Counted from the first letter of the stretch, positions 1 through 8,705 are shown. The stretch: DNA of 64,000 nt from Idiomarina abyssalis (GCF_900116625.1 NZ_FPBE01000003.1:124001-188000); one strand, 5' to 3'. Notes: a model not told the origin generated them from the sequence alone. Numbers and translations: made by a program.

Positions 1-1
1 C

Positions 2-688
2 AGGGAGATTTTTGATAACTCTGTTTTGACCTCAATGACCGAGGAGAAGGAGTGGTACCCATCAATGCTGATTGAAGAAATTCGTTCAGTTAAATTAGGC
101 GCTGTGAGTCATGCAATGGTGCAAAGTCGGCAGCAAATTGAGAATACTGCCTATCATGAGTCCGGTCACCTGCTTGCGCACAAACTTCTATTGCCCGATG
201 TACCGGTGGAGCTTGCATCTATACAGCCCCGAGGTGCGGCTCTTGGAATGGTCGTTCCGGGAATATCTGACAGTGAGCCCGTGCTATCGAAGCAGAGAGT
301 TAAAGCTTACCTGCAGATTCTCCTGGCGGGGATTGCGGCAGAGCATATGCTGGGGCTAACTGGCGATGCCCAAACTATCGGTGGAGCCGATGACCGAAAA
401 AAGGCGACTCAGCTGGCAAAAAATGCCATTTTGAATTGGGGAATGTCTGATATTTTTGGCTTTGCTATCCCTTCGGAGCTATCTGTCGATGATGCGACAG
501 TGAACCGTGAAGTGAATAGTTGGCTCAAGGGTGCTTTTGACGGTGTCTCTGCGCTTTTGTCCGAGAATAAAGCATTGCTTGATACTATTAGTGCTGAACT
601 CGTAGAAAAAGAGCAGTTAGATAAGAATGATATTGAGGGACTTTTTGAATATTCAGGTAGCTTCACTGAATTATCTCAAGTCGTTTGA
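2..688 (+). CDS. FtsH/M41-type zinc metalloprotease, C-terminal part (partial)
   Basis: This is the protease end of an FtsH-like (peptidase M41) protein. The zinc motif HESGH is followed about 75 residues later by IGGADDRKKAT, which matches the region of FtsH carrying the third zinc ligand (Asp). The intervening GGRIAEE-like segment reads AGIAAEH. The frame is open to the window edge and the only nearby starts (TTG 26, ATG 35) have no ribosome binding site, so the gene probably begins upstream, where an AAA+ ATPase domain would be expected. The family degrades proteins in an ATP- and Zn-dependent way. It is not the housekeeping FtsH: the protease domain is divergent and the neighbours are accessory genes. 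The substrate is unknown. Confidence 0.75.
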   Translation, partial: REIFDNSVLTSMTEEKEWYPSMLIEEIRSVKLGAVSHAMVQSRQQIENTAYHESGHLLAHKLLLPDVPVELASIQPRGAALGMVVPGISDSEPVLSKQRVKAYLQILLAGIAAEHMLGLTGDAQTIGGADDRKKATQLAKNAILNWGMSDIFGFAIPSELSVDDATVNREVNSWLKGAFDGVSALLSENKALLDTISAELVEKEQLDKNDIEGLFEYSGSFTELSQVV

Positions 689-703
689 TTATCACGTAAG
701 TAT

Positions 704-720
704 AGGGAGCATTGCTCCCT
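704..720. terminator. Hairpin between convergent genes
   Basis: A 7-bp perfect stem AGGGAGC / GCTCCCT with a 3-nt loop lies between the ends of two convergent genes. No strong T-run follows on either strand, so intrinsic termination is only possible, not shown. Confidence 0.35.
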
Positions 721-771
721 TCGGAAATTGTTAAAGTTTAAGATTAACACCCAACTTTAGATGCTCTATAA

Positions 772-2004
772 CTAAGGTTCGTATGAAATGAATTCGTCCG
801 TCAAACGCTTTTTCACATTAACCAAAACATAGTCAAAAATGATTACGCTCTCATAAAAACTATTAGCACTTTCGAAGTACGGATAACCGCTAATACATTC
901 CTTATGATACTCATATTTTACTTTAAACCGATAGAATATTTCATTAGAGTCAAAATAAATTTCGTCTGACTCAGTATCTAGGATGGTTAAGGTTATATCT
1001 TCAGAGTAATTAAACGGTTTGTTATCAAAATCGTTAGGGTCATTGTTTGGGTCATACTCAATAAGATCGCAATCTTCCAGAAAAGAGGGGTGCTCTTCTT
1101 CCCATGGTAGGTAACCTGGGGAGCAGAAACCACCCATTCTGTCAATCATTTCTTCCTCGTCGAACTTTCCCGCTATAAAATCTGCGATGATTAGAAGTAG
1201 TTTCCAATGCTTATGTCTGTGATAAGTGTCCGGGCCAATGCGATATAAACGGTATAGTTTTTTCAATAACTCTGGCTTTATAAATACTTCTTTGGCATGA
1301 ATGAGCCGCGATATGACAGCTTGATTGACACCTAACTCTGCAGCTAGTTGTGGTTGCTTGAGTTTGTATTTCTTCAAAATTTTTGGAATTAAACAAGAAA
1401 CCGGAGCTAGCAACATTTCGCGGGAAAAGTTCATACACTCTTCGCAAAGCGTCAAACCTAATTCGAAGCCTTTTCCTTTACTGATTGAAGCGGGGCCATA
1501 CTGTTTATCTCTGTGAGTGCTTAGGAATATTGATACACAATCGGTTCTCAAGGGTTGCTTGTTAGCGAGTTGGCAGAAGTAGCATATACTTTTTGCGTCA
1601 TCTGCTATATCAAAAATTTCTTGTAAATCACTTTCTATTCTTTTATTAACCTTGCGCTGCTCTTTGCTAAGCTTTGAGCTGTGCTGGTCGACATACTTTG
1701 TCCCTGGTGGGTACCCGTAATACCCCAATGAGTAATCATCTACTCCTGGTATTTTTATCCGATATTTTGAGAGTTGGATCCTGAGGTTTTCTCTATTTAT
1801 TGAATGCTGCCCGGTTTTTTTCAGCCGATGCAACGTGGCTTCTCCAATAAACATTTCATCAGCCAAACGCTTGATATTTGCTTTGGTGGGATTAATGTCT
1901 GTTTTTCTTAAAAGCCAATCCCATACACTTTCGTTTATCTTCCATCCGTCTTTGCGTTTCCGAAACTTGTCCCACGCAACAACATGATTGTCCATTAGTT
2001 CCAT
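772..2004 (-). CDS. Unknown protein with internal helix-turn-helix and CxxC pairs
   Basis: The function of this 410-residue protein is not recognised. Residues about 210-245 form a helix-turn-helix of the XRE type (KQPQLAAELGVNQAVISRLI), and residues 42-63 look like a second, weaker one. Between them are C141-x2-C144 and C187-x2-C190, a likely zinc site. The C-terminal third is acidic and rich in Asp, Glu, Tyr and Phe. No signal peptide or membrane segment is seen. It is transcribed divergently from a small gene across about 135 bp containing an inverted repeat. A DNA-binding regulator of an accessory element is plausible. A second ATG lies nine bases into the frame, so the start may be 1995. 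Confidence 0.6.
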   Translation of the reverse strand: MELMDNHVVAWDKFRKRKDGWKINESVWDWLLRKTDINPTKANIKRLADEMFIGEATLHRLKKTGQHSINRENLRIQLSKYRIKIPGVDDYSLGYYGYPPGTKYVDQHSSKLSKEQRKVNKRIESDLQEIFDIADDAKSICYFCQLANKQPLRTDCVSIFLSTHRDKQYGPASISKGKGFELGLTLCEECMNFSREMLLAPVSCLIPKILKKYKLKQPQLAAELGVNQAVISRLIHAKEVFIKPELLKKLYRLYRIGPDTYHRHKHWKLLLIIADFIAGKFDEEEMIDRMGGFCSPGYLPWEEEHPSFLEDCDLIEYDPNNDPNDFDNKPFNYSEDITLTILDTESDEIYFDSNEIFYRFKVKYEYHKECISGYPYFESANSFYESVIIFDYVLVNVKKRLTDEFISYEP

Positions 2005-2112
2005 ATTTTACGTCCAAATATCAACTCCCGACACGAGAGTATCAAAAGGTGAATATAAAAACTATGCACTTATGCGCACCCCATTTCTTTTGTAATGTTG
2101 ACGCATCGAAAC

Positions 2113-2127
2113 GAAATGCAACATTTC
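2113..2127. promoter_or_regulatory. Inverted repeat in divergent promoter region
   Basis: A perfect inverted repeat GAAATG-CAA-CATTTC lies between the divergent genes starting at 2004 (minus) and 2139 (plus), 11 bases before the plus-strand start. Its place suits an operator for one of the two nearby DNA-binding proteins. This is inference. Confidence 0.3.
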
Positions 2128-2138
2128 AGAGGTCGCAA

Positions 2139-2390
2139 ATGCACACATTTAAAGTGATTAATGCCGAGTCTAAATCGCAATTCAACTCCGTAGAGCAGAA
2201 CAAAGCGGTGCGAGTTATAAGCGCAAGATATGGCGTATGCCAAGATGTCGTTCGCACTTTGCTCGACAATGCGTATGAGTTTGGGCTTAAAAAGTCCACC
2301 TGTTCAGCTCAGCGCATTATTGATTTCTGGGACGATCATTGTGCCGAGCAGTTTTCTTACGATTGCGAAGAATATGGATTGGCCGCGTAG
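2139..2390 (+). CDS. Small protein of unknown function
   Basis: An 83-residue soluble protein with no recognised family. I chose the ATG at 2139 because AGAGG (2128-2132) sits six bases before it; the frame is also open to a GTG at 2049. The protein has four Cys residues and an acidic C-terminus. The segment with AVRVISARYGVCQDVVRTLL could fold as a short helical DNA-binding or adaptor domain, but this is weak. It precedes a WYL-like regulator by 50 bases and may be in one transcript with it. Confidence 0.5.
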   Translation: MHTFKVINAESKSQFNSVEQNKAVRVISARYGVCQDVVRTLLDNAYEFGLKKSTCSAQRIIDFWDDHCAEQFSYDCEEYGLAA

Positions 2391-2440
2391 TTGAGTTGGA
2401 AAATTCGTCTAATTCGTCCTTTCACAGAGTGAGTAACGGC

Positions 2441-3127
2441 ATGAAAAATACAGAACGCTTATACGCCATCGCGAATGAAGAGTTGTCGGTAAGAACGCCT
2501 AAAACCATAAGAGAGCTGGCAATAAAGTTCGAGGTGTCTGAAAACACAGTGAAAAGTGACCTGAGAGAGCTCGAGCTGCTGGGTATTTCTTATTGCGCTA
2601 ACCCAAATGGCAAGCCTCAGTTGTGGTTTGCGGTGAACTCTGACAACAACCTGAAGATGTCATTAGAGTTAGCGTTCGCTCTTCAAGCTGTAAATGAAAC
2701 GATAAAGGCGATTTTGCCAGACGAAGTTTATCAGTCTATTGAGGAAGTATTTGGGGCTGCCCAGGCTACTTATCAAAAAAAGCGAAACGCCAATCATCAA
2801 AGTAATGTCGTTAAGTTTGAGCGTGGGACCAACGGAATTGATTTAAAAAAGCACTTAGCACTTAACAATATTCAATTGGATGTATTAAGTGCGGTGAAAT
2901 CGGCTTTATGCTCAAACAGAGAGCTGAGTTTTGAAACCGATTTGGGCGCGTTTGAACTGAGCAATGTCTCACTTTCAGAGTTGGACGGAAAACTGTTTAT
3001 AAAAGGAATGATGGCGGGCCGTCGTTATCAGGTCGAGACTTCAAAAATCATTAAAGCTGGACAATTAGAACTTAGACCGGCTTGGGAATCGAAATCGAGA
3101 GAACTTGCAGTACGACTTGCCTCTTAA
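2441..3127 (+). CDS. HTH plus WYL-like transcriptional regulator
   Basis: This 228-residue protein starts with a DeoR/HTH_11-type winged helix (TIRELAIKFEVSENTVKSDL, then a wing with GKPQLWF). Its C-terminal half has the strand pattern of a WYL-type ligand domain: a core with LFIKGMMAGRRYQVETSKI followed by an Arg-containing end. The literal W-Y-L triad is not present, so the domain call is by shape only. WYL regulators often bind nucleic acids or nucleotides and control phage-defence and mobile-element genes. The ATG at 2441 is preferred over earlier in-frame starts because homologous HTH sequence begins just after it and a GAGTGAG stretch precedes it. Confidence 0.6.
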   Translation: MKNTERLYAIANEELSVRTPKTIRELAIKFEVSENTVKSDLRELELLGISYCANPNGKPQLWFAVNSDNNLKMSLELAFALQAVNETIKAILPDEVYQSIEEVFGAAQATYQKKRNANHQSNVVKFERGTNGIDLKKHLALNNIQLDVLSAVKSALCSNRELSFETDLGAFELSNVSLSELDGKLFIKGMMAGRRYQVETSKIIKAGQLELRPAWESKSRELAVRLAS

Positions 3128-3150
3128 TTAACCTGAATTGGACGTGCGAC

Positions 3151-3669
3151 ATGCAGATATTTGCCCTTGTTTTTATTAGATGCTTCCCTCTTATTATTGT
3201 TGGGGCGCTGATTTTTTCGGTAATTTATTATGTATTGATGGTTTTCAATGTTATCGATCGGCTGATGCTTGAATACCTATCTTTGGGTTTTTTAGATGCC
3301 TCTGGTCTCTATATTAAATTGGCGTTCTTCAGTTTGCTTTTCGCGCCCATTATTATTTTTTTGAAGAGCAGGATTGTAAACAAATCCTCTCAGGTTTATG
3401 ACGACTATATGCTTGGTGGGTTTCTTTGCTTTGTAAGTTTTTATTTAATCCTAATTTCGACATTAGTTTTTTATGCGATAGTGCATTTGGCGCTCCTCCG
3501 ATCCTCATATCTTCTTATGCTTTTAGCGCTGAGTCCACTTCTTATTGGCCTGATTTTTGTTGCTTCATTCTCCGTGATGGTTTTGTACGGCTTTTGGAAA
3601 GAGAGTGTTGGGACAATGAAAATTATCATGCTTAGTAGCCTTTGTTTTTTTTCAACTATGGTGATTTAG
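3151..3669 (+). CDS. Polytopic membrane protein of unknown function
   Basis: A 172-residue, very hydrophobic protein with about five membrane segments (roughly residues 5-28, 48-68, 88-110, 116-138, 152-170) and a short charged loop with KSRIVNKSSQ. No family is recognised. It starts 23 bases after the WYL-like gene and is probably co-transcribed with it. Its low GC matches the rest of the accessory region. Confidence 0.5.
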   Translation: MQIFALVFIRCFPLIIVGALIFSVIYYVLMVFNVIDRLMLEYLSLGFLDASGLYIKLAFFSLLFAPIIIFLKSRIVNKSSQVYDDYMLGGFLCFVSFYLILISTLVFYAIVHLALLRSSYLLMLLALSPLLIGLIFVASFSVMVLYGFWKESVGTMKIIMLSSLCFFSTMVI

Positions 3670-3911
3670 CTTGGCGTCTTTACACAGGTCCCTATCTATC
3701 AAACTTGAAGAATACGAAGCCAAAGGGCGTGTATGAAAAGACTAACTACCCCGGCGCATTAACACTGCGCGAATAACAGTTTCACTTCGATAATCATAAG
3801 CACTTTACTTGCAGCTCAAAGAGCATGCTTGAAACCGTGCGCGTGTGTGAAATGGCAGATTCTGATTTTAATCGGAAATAGAAATCTACTAAACAACCAA
3901 CGGAGAACAAT

Positions 3912-4955
3912 ATGAATAAATTAAATAAAGGAATATTTCTTACGGTCTCAGTGCTCAGCCTGTCTGCCTGTGGTGGGGGAAGTGACGGTGGAGGAGACGA
4001 CGGGAATACGTCTGTTACCCCACCGCCCCCTCCACCTCCGTACTCAATGACTGTCAACGCAGCTGGATCTGTTGAAGAGAATGGGTCACTGAATGTTGAA
4101 GTCGTGACCTCAGGGGGTGAGGGTAGTGAGTCACTAAGTGCTTCTGTTAAACCGATAGAAAATGAGCCTGAAGACGAAACCGGAGCCTTTGGCAGCACAT
4201 CAAATGAGGGTGACGGAGGTAATGAAACCGACGTTACATTCGAGCCGACCGACACCGGCTTTGTTTTTCACTTCGGCGAGGCTTCCTATAAACAGGATGA
4301 ATACATCATCACCATAGAAGCAACCAAAGGCGACGAGACTAAGTCCGAAGAGCTTGAGGTTGCAGTTAATAATACATCAGGAAACAACGCCTTTGATTAT
4401 GCAAACTCAGTCCAGGAAGTGTTGCCCGCACAGCGTCAATTTATTGCTGAGTGGTTGATGCTGGAGCGCTTAGTTAAAGGTGTAAATTTATCTGGTGGTG
4501 ACATCGATATTAAAGACATCAAACCGCTATACATAACGGCAACGAGCGGGGATGGAGTGGACAACAACGCTCTATTTAGCGTGTATGTAAATGATGATCG
4601 TTTAACTGGCTATCAAGACAACTCCCTTAAAGAGTCAGAGGCATTTAGTAGTTTTCTTGAAAACGTGTCATCTGATACCTGTGAGTCGCCACGGTGCCTA
4701 ACAGAGCATCTTATGCGCGTTAAGCCAATGTTTGACTACGTGTTTGAGCGCAGTGGTGGTGTCATTCAGGAGCCAGCTTACGGAGACGTCGGTTTTGATG
4801 CTGGTACCGGAACCTTCTCAATCTTCTACACAGCCCCTGATAACGGGGACTTCGATGCGCAAGGCAATTGGACGTTCAAACCTGAGTATGAGTACCTGGC
4901 CGACATTATTGTGGCGGGGCATGAAGCCGCCGGCAAGTTCTCAGCTGACGAATAA
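3912..4955 (+). CDS. Secreted lipoprotein with poly-proline linker, unknown function
   Basis: The signal peptide ends in the lipobox LSAC (Cys20), followed by a Gly/Asp-rich spacer and seven prolines (residues 37-43), a typical surface linker. Residues about 46-130 look like an Ig-type beta domain rich in Glu, Gly and Thr; the remaining 200 residues are of unknown fold. CGGAGA precedes the ATG. The subtilase gene starts 38 bases downstream on the same strand. The lipoprotein may anchor, assist or inhibit that protease, which is inferred only from adjacency. Confidence 0.7.
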   Translation: MNKLNKGIFLTVSVLSLSACGGGSDGGGDDGNTSVTPPPPPPPYSMTVNAAGSVEENGSLNVEVVTSGGEGSESLSASVKPIENEPEDETGAFGSTSNEGDGGNETDVTFEPTDTGFVFHFGEASYKQDEYIITIEATKGDETKSEELEVAVNNTSGNNAFDYANSVQEVLPAQRQFIAEWLMLERLVKGVNLSGGDIDIKDIKPLYITATSGDGVDNNALFSVYVNDDRLTGYQDNSLKESEAFSSFLENVSSDTCESPRCLTEHLMRVKPMFDYVFERSGGVIQEPAYGDVGFDAGTGTFSIFYTAPDNGDFDAQGNWTFKPEYEYLADIIVAGHEAAGKFSADE

Positions 4956-4993
4956 CCAGACGCCACGAAACCGAAACTAACGAGGGAATTAAT

Positions 4994-6886
4994 ATGAAAA
5001 AGCTAATTATCGCAAGTGCATTATCAGTAGTTTTCGCATCCGCTCACGCCGATGAAAATGACCATATCAATGTGTCATTGATTCATAAAGCAACGAATAC
5101 CGAAGTGGTTTCAGTCAGTAAAGCCAATGTGGCACATTCTGTAAATAGATTGGTTGAACGTGATACCGAAACCCGGTGTGTGCCTGCAGGCAACACTGGC
5201 GGTGAGTGGTGTGTGCCGGTTCGTGACACCAGCATCCGCGTGTTGGGTGAGATGACGGTTCAAAATGGTCATGCCGCGCCTTCTTTGGAGCGCAGTATCC
5301 GTCCAATCAGCTCTGTAAAACTTGAGCGTCATGGGCTGTCTGATCAGGAGATGATTGAAGCTTTGATGGCGACTGGGTTGTTTGAGTCGGTTGAAGTTCA
5401 TTACAACATGAAGAATTTCAAGATGCAGTCGCAATCAGCAGATATTCCTTTTCTCACTGGAGGCATAATCCATGATGGTCCAGACTACAACCTGTTTGAC
5501 GATGAGTACTACAAGGCTCAGCGCTTAAGCATGTATCGCGTGGGTGATTCTATGATGAGCTCAGGGATTGCCAGCGTGATGGCTCGTGGTCAAGGCAGTA
5601 GTTTGCCTAAAGCAAAGATGTTTGTGATTGATGGCGGCTTTTCTGATTCAGAAGACGTGCCATATAGCCGCGGTGTGAACATGGTTTCATGGGGCGATAC
5701 AAGCCGTGAGTTTGAGCCCGACAACATTACCCCGCGTGGAGATGTTGAATCATGCACAGGTCATGGCTTATCAGCAGCTGGAGTTATGGGGGCAACTCGA
5801 GATAATGAACAGGGCGTGGCGGGTGTAGCAGGAAACGCCGATGTCATGGCGCTTCGAGCTCTAAACTGCGGTGATGGCGCTCCTTATGACACCTATGATG
5901 CAAACGACTGGCTTTCAGGTATCCCAGTTCAGTATCACGATGATGTTTATGAGGGTGAGCCCGGTGTGGTTAATATGAGCTATGGTGGCAGTGTTACTCT
6001 TGATCCATCGCTAGAGGAAGAGTTTCCGTGTGGTTATTCGGGACAGCTTTCGATCGATAATATGCAAGGGGCTGGATTCATCCCCGTAGTCGCGGCTGGG
6101 AATGACAGCAAAGAAGCCAAGCTTATATCTCCGGCGACATGTAGAGATGTGATTACTGTTGGAGCAATGGATCAAAACGGTCAATTGGCGGGCTTTAGCA
6201 ACTACGGTCACGCTGTTGACGTTTTTGCTCCGGGTGTTCAGGTTTATGCCGATGGCACGCCTTACGGCATGCCTGAGGATGTCGAGATGCGCGTTGTCAA
6301 CGGTACCTCATTTGCCGCGCCAATTGTTTCTGGTCTGATTGCCGAAACCAAGCGCCACTTCCCTGAGTTAAACTTCAAAATGGCGGAGCTGCTGTTAAAG
6401 CAAACAGCTTTTGACCCAATGCTGAACAACTCTCCAAAATGTGAGGATGGTAAGTGTGGCGCAGGCCGAATTGATGGTGAAGCGTTCTTCCTGGCAGTAG
6501 AAGCCTGGAGTAACGGCCGCCTAAACACCGTCAGCCATGCGCTTTCAGGTGTAAGTGAAGCTGAGCAACAGTGGTACGTTGACAACTTTGATGCACAAGG
6601 TATGGCGTGTGAGTCTTTCCAAGTGGACTTCTTTAACGGCCACAGCAAACTAGGCGATACCTACAAGGTGGTTTCTGCTGCTAAAGGTACTGACTTTGAA
6701 ACCGGAGCGTTCACTGAAGTGGGTCAATACACATCAGGTAGTGTTGTCTTATCCGATATTGACCCTGAAAGCAGCGATTACGCATTCCAGGTCTGCACTG
6801 AAGATGGTGGTTGTGATGGTGAGTTTTACGAGTTCAATACTCAGGGTGCGTCGGCAGGTAGCAGACCTGCAGTTTGCACGGGTTAG
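4994..6886 (+). CDS. Secreted subtilisin-like serine protease (S8 family)
   Basis: A 630-residue extracellular or periplasmic endopeptidase. The signal peptide (residues 1-19, ending SAHA) is followed by a propeptide-like segment to about residue 150. The catalytic triad is visible: Asp213 in VIDGGFSD, His257 in CTGHG and Ser439 in NGTSFAAP, with the oxyanion Asn370 in AAGND. About 130 residues after the catalytic domain form a small beta-rich tail ending in a Cys-containing segment. Several Cys pairs suggest disulfides and export. It lies directly downstream of the lipoprotein gene, so a two-gene transcript is likely. Confidence 0.9.
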   Translation: MKKLIIASALSVVFASAHADENDHINVSLIHKATNTEVVSVSKANVAHSVNRLVERDTETRCVPAGNTGGEWCVPVRDTSIRVLGEMTVQNGHAAPSLERSIRPISSVKLERHGLSDQEMIEALMATGLFESVEVHYNMKNFKMQSQSADIPFLTGGIIHDGPDYNLFDDEYYKAQRLSMYRVGDSMMSSGIASVMARGQGSSLPKAKMFVIDGGFSDSEDVPYSRGVNMVSWGDTSREFEPDNITPRGDVESCTGHGLSAAGVMGATRDNEQGVAGVAGNADVMALRALNCGDGAPYDTYDANDWLSGIPVQYHDDVYEGEPGVVNMSYGGSVTLDPSLEEEFPCGYSGQLSIDNMQGAGFIPVVAAGNDSKEAKLISPATCRDVITVGAMDQNGQLAGFSNYGHAVDVFAPGVQVYADGTPYGMPEDVEMRVVNGTSFAAPIVSGLIAETKRHFPELNFKMAELLLKQTAFDPMLNNSPKCEDGKCGAGRIDGEAFFLAVEAWSNGRLNTVSHALSGVSEAEQQWYVDNFDAQGMACESFQVDFFNGHSKLGDTYKVVSAAKGTDFETGAFTEVGQYTSGSVVLSDIDPESSDYAFQVCTEDGGCDGEFYEFNTQGASAGSRPAVCTG

Positions 6887-6943
6887 TATTCATAACCTCG
6901 TGCGGCATTAGCAAGATTGAAGTAAAGTTTCTTTGAATTGCTG

Positions 6944-6975
6944 GTTTTCATGTCGAAAAATTTCGACATGAAAAC
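6944..6975. terminator. Perfect 15-bp-arm palindrome after the subtilase gene
   Basis: The arms GTTTTCATGTCGAAA and TTTCGACATGAAAAC are perfectly complementary with a 2-nt centre. A short T-run follows at 6981-6985. It could act as a terminator for the protease gene, although the stem is AT-rich, or as a protein-binding palindrome. Confidence 0.45.
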
Positions 6976-7139
6976 TCAGGTTTTTAAGAGTCGAGAGAAA
7001 ACCTTATAACGAGTAAAGGTCATATTATTAACGTTTCTATGTGTCAGAAAATGGCACTAATCGTCACAAAATAACCTAAAAAAGCACATTAAAAAGCCTT
7101 TGAAATACTCATAACTACATGAAAACAAGCTCAAAACGA

Positions 7140-7739
7140 TTAACCCCGAATGGCGGGATCGCCCTCCGGAGGCAGAGGTTCAACAGCTGTCTCAAGTTTA
7201 TTGCGCATGACAGACCATAGCGCTTCGCTGCCGTTCTCAATTCGTTGGTTTACCGAAAACACCTTATCTTTCGTAATTCCATGTGCCTTCCAGCTGTGTC
7301 CGTCACCATGAATATTATGAAGCAGGGGTGGCACCCTATCTACGGACTTAGCGAATTTCGAATCTGCGGTTTCACCGGCTTCGAATTCATACCATAGCTC
7401 CATGAGCTCATCTTCCATGCCATCGGGCAAAATGTTGAGAATTCGTTTAATGCCGTCTGCTTCTTCACCTTTTAGCTCATTCGTTTCGCTGGCATAAATA
7501 ATGGTGTCACCAGCGTCTATTTCACCAAGATCGTGAATTAGAAGCATTTTGATCACGCGCTCGATATTTACCGGTTCATTGGCAAAATCTTTTAGCATTA
7601 AAGCGGAAAGGCAAACGTGCCAGCTATGTTCCGCTGAGTTTTCGTAGCGTTCAAATCCCACGGGTTTCGTTTTGCGCTGTACTCCTTTTAATTTTTCTAT
7701 CTCAACTATGAAATTGAGGATTTCTTCTATTTGCTTCAT
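7140..7739 (-). CDS. HD-domain phosphohydrolase (YfbR/HDDC2-like)
   Basis: A 199-residue metal-dependent phosphohydrolase. The HD signature is visible: His38 in AEHSWHV, His69-Asp70 in LLIHDLGEIDAGD, and Asp134 in KSVDRVPP. The family includes 5'-deoxynucleotidases that hydrolyse deoxynucleoside monophosphates; substrate choice cannot be read here. It is a single-gene unit in the cytoplasm, divergent from the abiE locus. Confidence 0.85.
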   Translation of the reverse strand: MKQIEEILNFIVEIEKLKGVQRKTKPVGFERYENSAEHSWHVCLSALMLKDFANEPVNIERVIKMLLIHDLGEIDAGDTIIYASETNELKGEEADGIKRILNILPDGMEDELMELWYEFEAGETADSKFAKSVDRVPPLLHNIHGDGHSWKAHGITKDKVFSVNQRIENGSEALWSVMRNKLETAVEPLPPEGDPAIRG

Positions 7740-7807
7740 TTGGCCACTCCACTTAAATCGCTAAAGGTGTCTAGTAAAGCCCAAGAAAAGGTTTATAAAA
7801 ATATAAT

Positions 7808-7830
7808 AATACGTCAATAATTAACGTATT
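7808..7830. promoter_or_regulatory. abiE operator IR1
   Basis: A 23-bp inverted repeat with 7-bp arms AATACGT / ACGTATT around the core ACGTCAATAATTAACGT. It is repeated 63 bp downstream. AbiEi antitoxins are known to bind two such repeats and repress their own promoter. It lies upstream of a TTGACT -35 box. Confidence 0.7.
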
Positions 7831-7855
7831 AAGGTGTTTTTGCAAACTTAGTGGT

Positions 7856-7892
7856 TTGACTAATGTTTTATACACGTCAATAATCAACGTGT
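7856..7892 (+). promoter_or_regulatory. abiE promoter with operator IR2
   Basis: TTGACT (7856-7861), a 17-bp spacer and AATAAT (7879-7884) form a sigma70-type promoter. The -10 lies inside a second inverted repeat (7872-7892, arms ACACGT / ACGTGT) whose core ACGTCAATAATCAACGT differs from IR1 by one base. The cores are exactly 63 bp apart, six helical turns, which suits cooperative binding by the antitoxin. Confidence 0.65.
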
Positions 7893-7925
7893 TTTAATAG
7901 TATTGTAAACTTCAAAGAGCATCAC

Positions 7926-8699
7926 ATGTTAAATCATGAAGCAGCTAGAACGCTAAAGCAAAAACTTCCTCTCAGTATGGTAGCAACGAAACGTTGGCTA
8001 CAAGAGCAGGGGTTGAGTTTGCACTACATCGACAACTCCGTCCGACGAGGAGCCTTAGCTGTAGCCGCTCCTGGAGTTTATTACCGAGAGGAAACTCCTC
8101 CGACTTGGCTGGGTGTTGTGGCTTCACTGCAGCGAATGGTCAGGTCCCCTGTCCATATGGGAGGGCTAAGTGCGCTAGCGTTGCATGGTGTAAGCCATTA
8201 CGTAAATAGAAGTGGTAAGCCTATAGTTGACTTATACTCTCCCGACAAGCTTCCAGCATGGATCAACAAAGTAGATGTGGATGCTAGTTTTGAATGGCAT
8301 GGAACGAAGCGATTGTGGCCTGAATCACTCATGCGCGACCAGCGCGTTCTCCGTCCTTATGAATGGTCAAAAGGTCTGCCGGAAGTAACGTATTCGTGTG
8401 TTGAAAAAGCCTATCTGGAAGTACTCAACGAGGTGCCTAAACATATCAGTTTTGAGCATGCTGATGCTCTGCTTCAGGGGTTGCATAACTTATCACCCCG
8501 GAAGTTAGATACGCTGCTAAAGAACTGCCTTAATGTAAAAGTAAAACGGTTATTTTTTTGGCTAGCGGAGCGCAATCAACAGCCCTGGTTTAAACGTTTA
8601 GTGCCAACAGACTACGATCTAGGCTCAGGTAAAAGAGCTATCGCGGTAAATGGTCGCCTGGAAAGCAAATGGCAAATTACGGTTCCCAAGGAGATGTAA
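7926..8699 (+). CDS. abiEi: AbiEi-family antitoxin of a type IV toxin-antitoxin system
   Basis: A 257-residue antitoxin and autorepressor. The N-terminal winged helix (about residues 15-70, including SVRRGALAVAAPGVYY) and the following GGLSALALHG segment are typical of AbiEi proteins. The C-terminal antitoxin domain ends with a short basic tail. The protein neutralises the AbiEii nucleotidyltransferase without a stable complex. The ORF is full length and intact. The toxin gene starts six bases after its stop but is damaged, so this antitoxin now has no functional partner in this locus. Confidence 0.85.
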   Translation: MLNHEAARTLKQKLPLSMVATKRWLQEQGLSLHYIDNSVRRGALAVAAPGVYYREETPPTWLGVVASLQRMVRSPVHMGGLSALALHGVSHYVNRSGKPIVDLYSPDKLPAWINKVDVDASFEWHGTKRLWPESLMRDQRVLRPYEWSKGLPEVTYSCVEKAYLEVLNEVPKHISFEHADALLQGLHNLSPRKLDTLLKNCLNVKVKRLFFWLAERNQQPWFKRLVPTDYDLGSGKRAIAVNGRLESKWQITVPKEM

Positions 8700-8705
8700 A
8701 TTATC

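Noticed and set aside
3794-4255. Minus-strand 153-codon ORF rich in Ser and Pro
   Set aside because: It is the antisense shadow of the Gly/Pro-rich lipoprotein and has no signal of its own.
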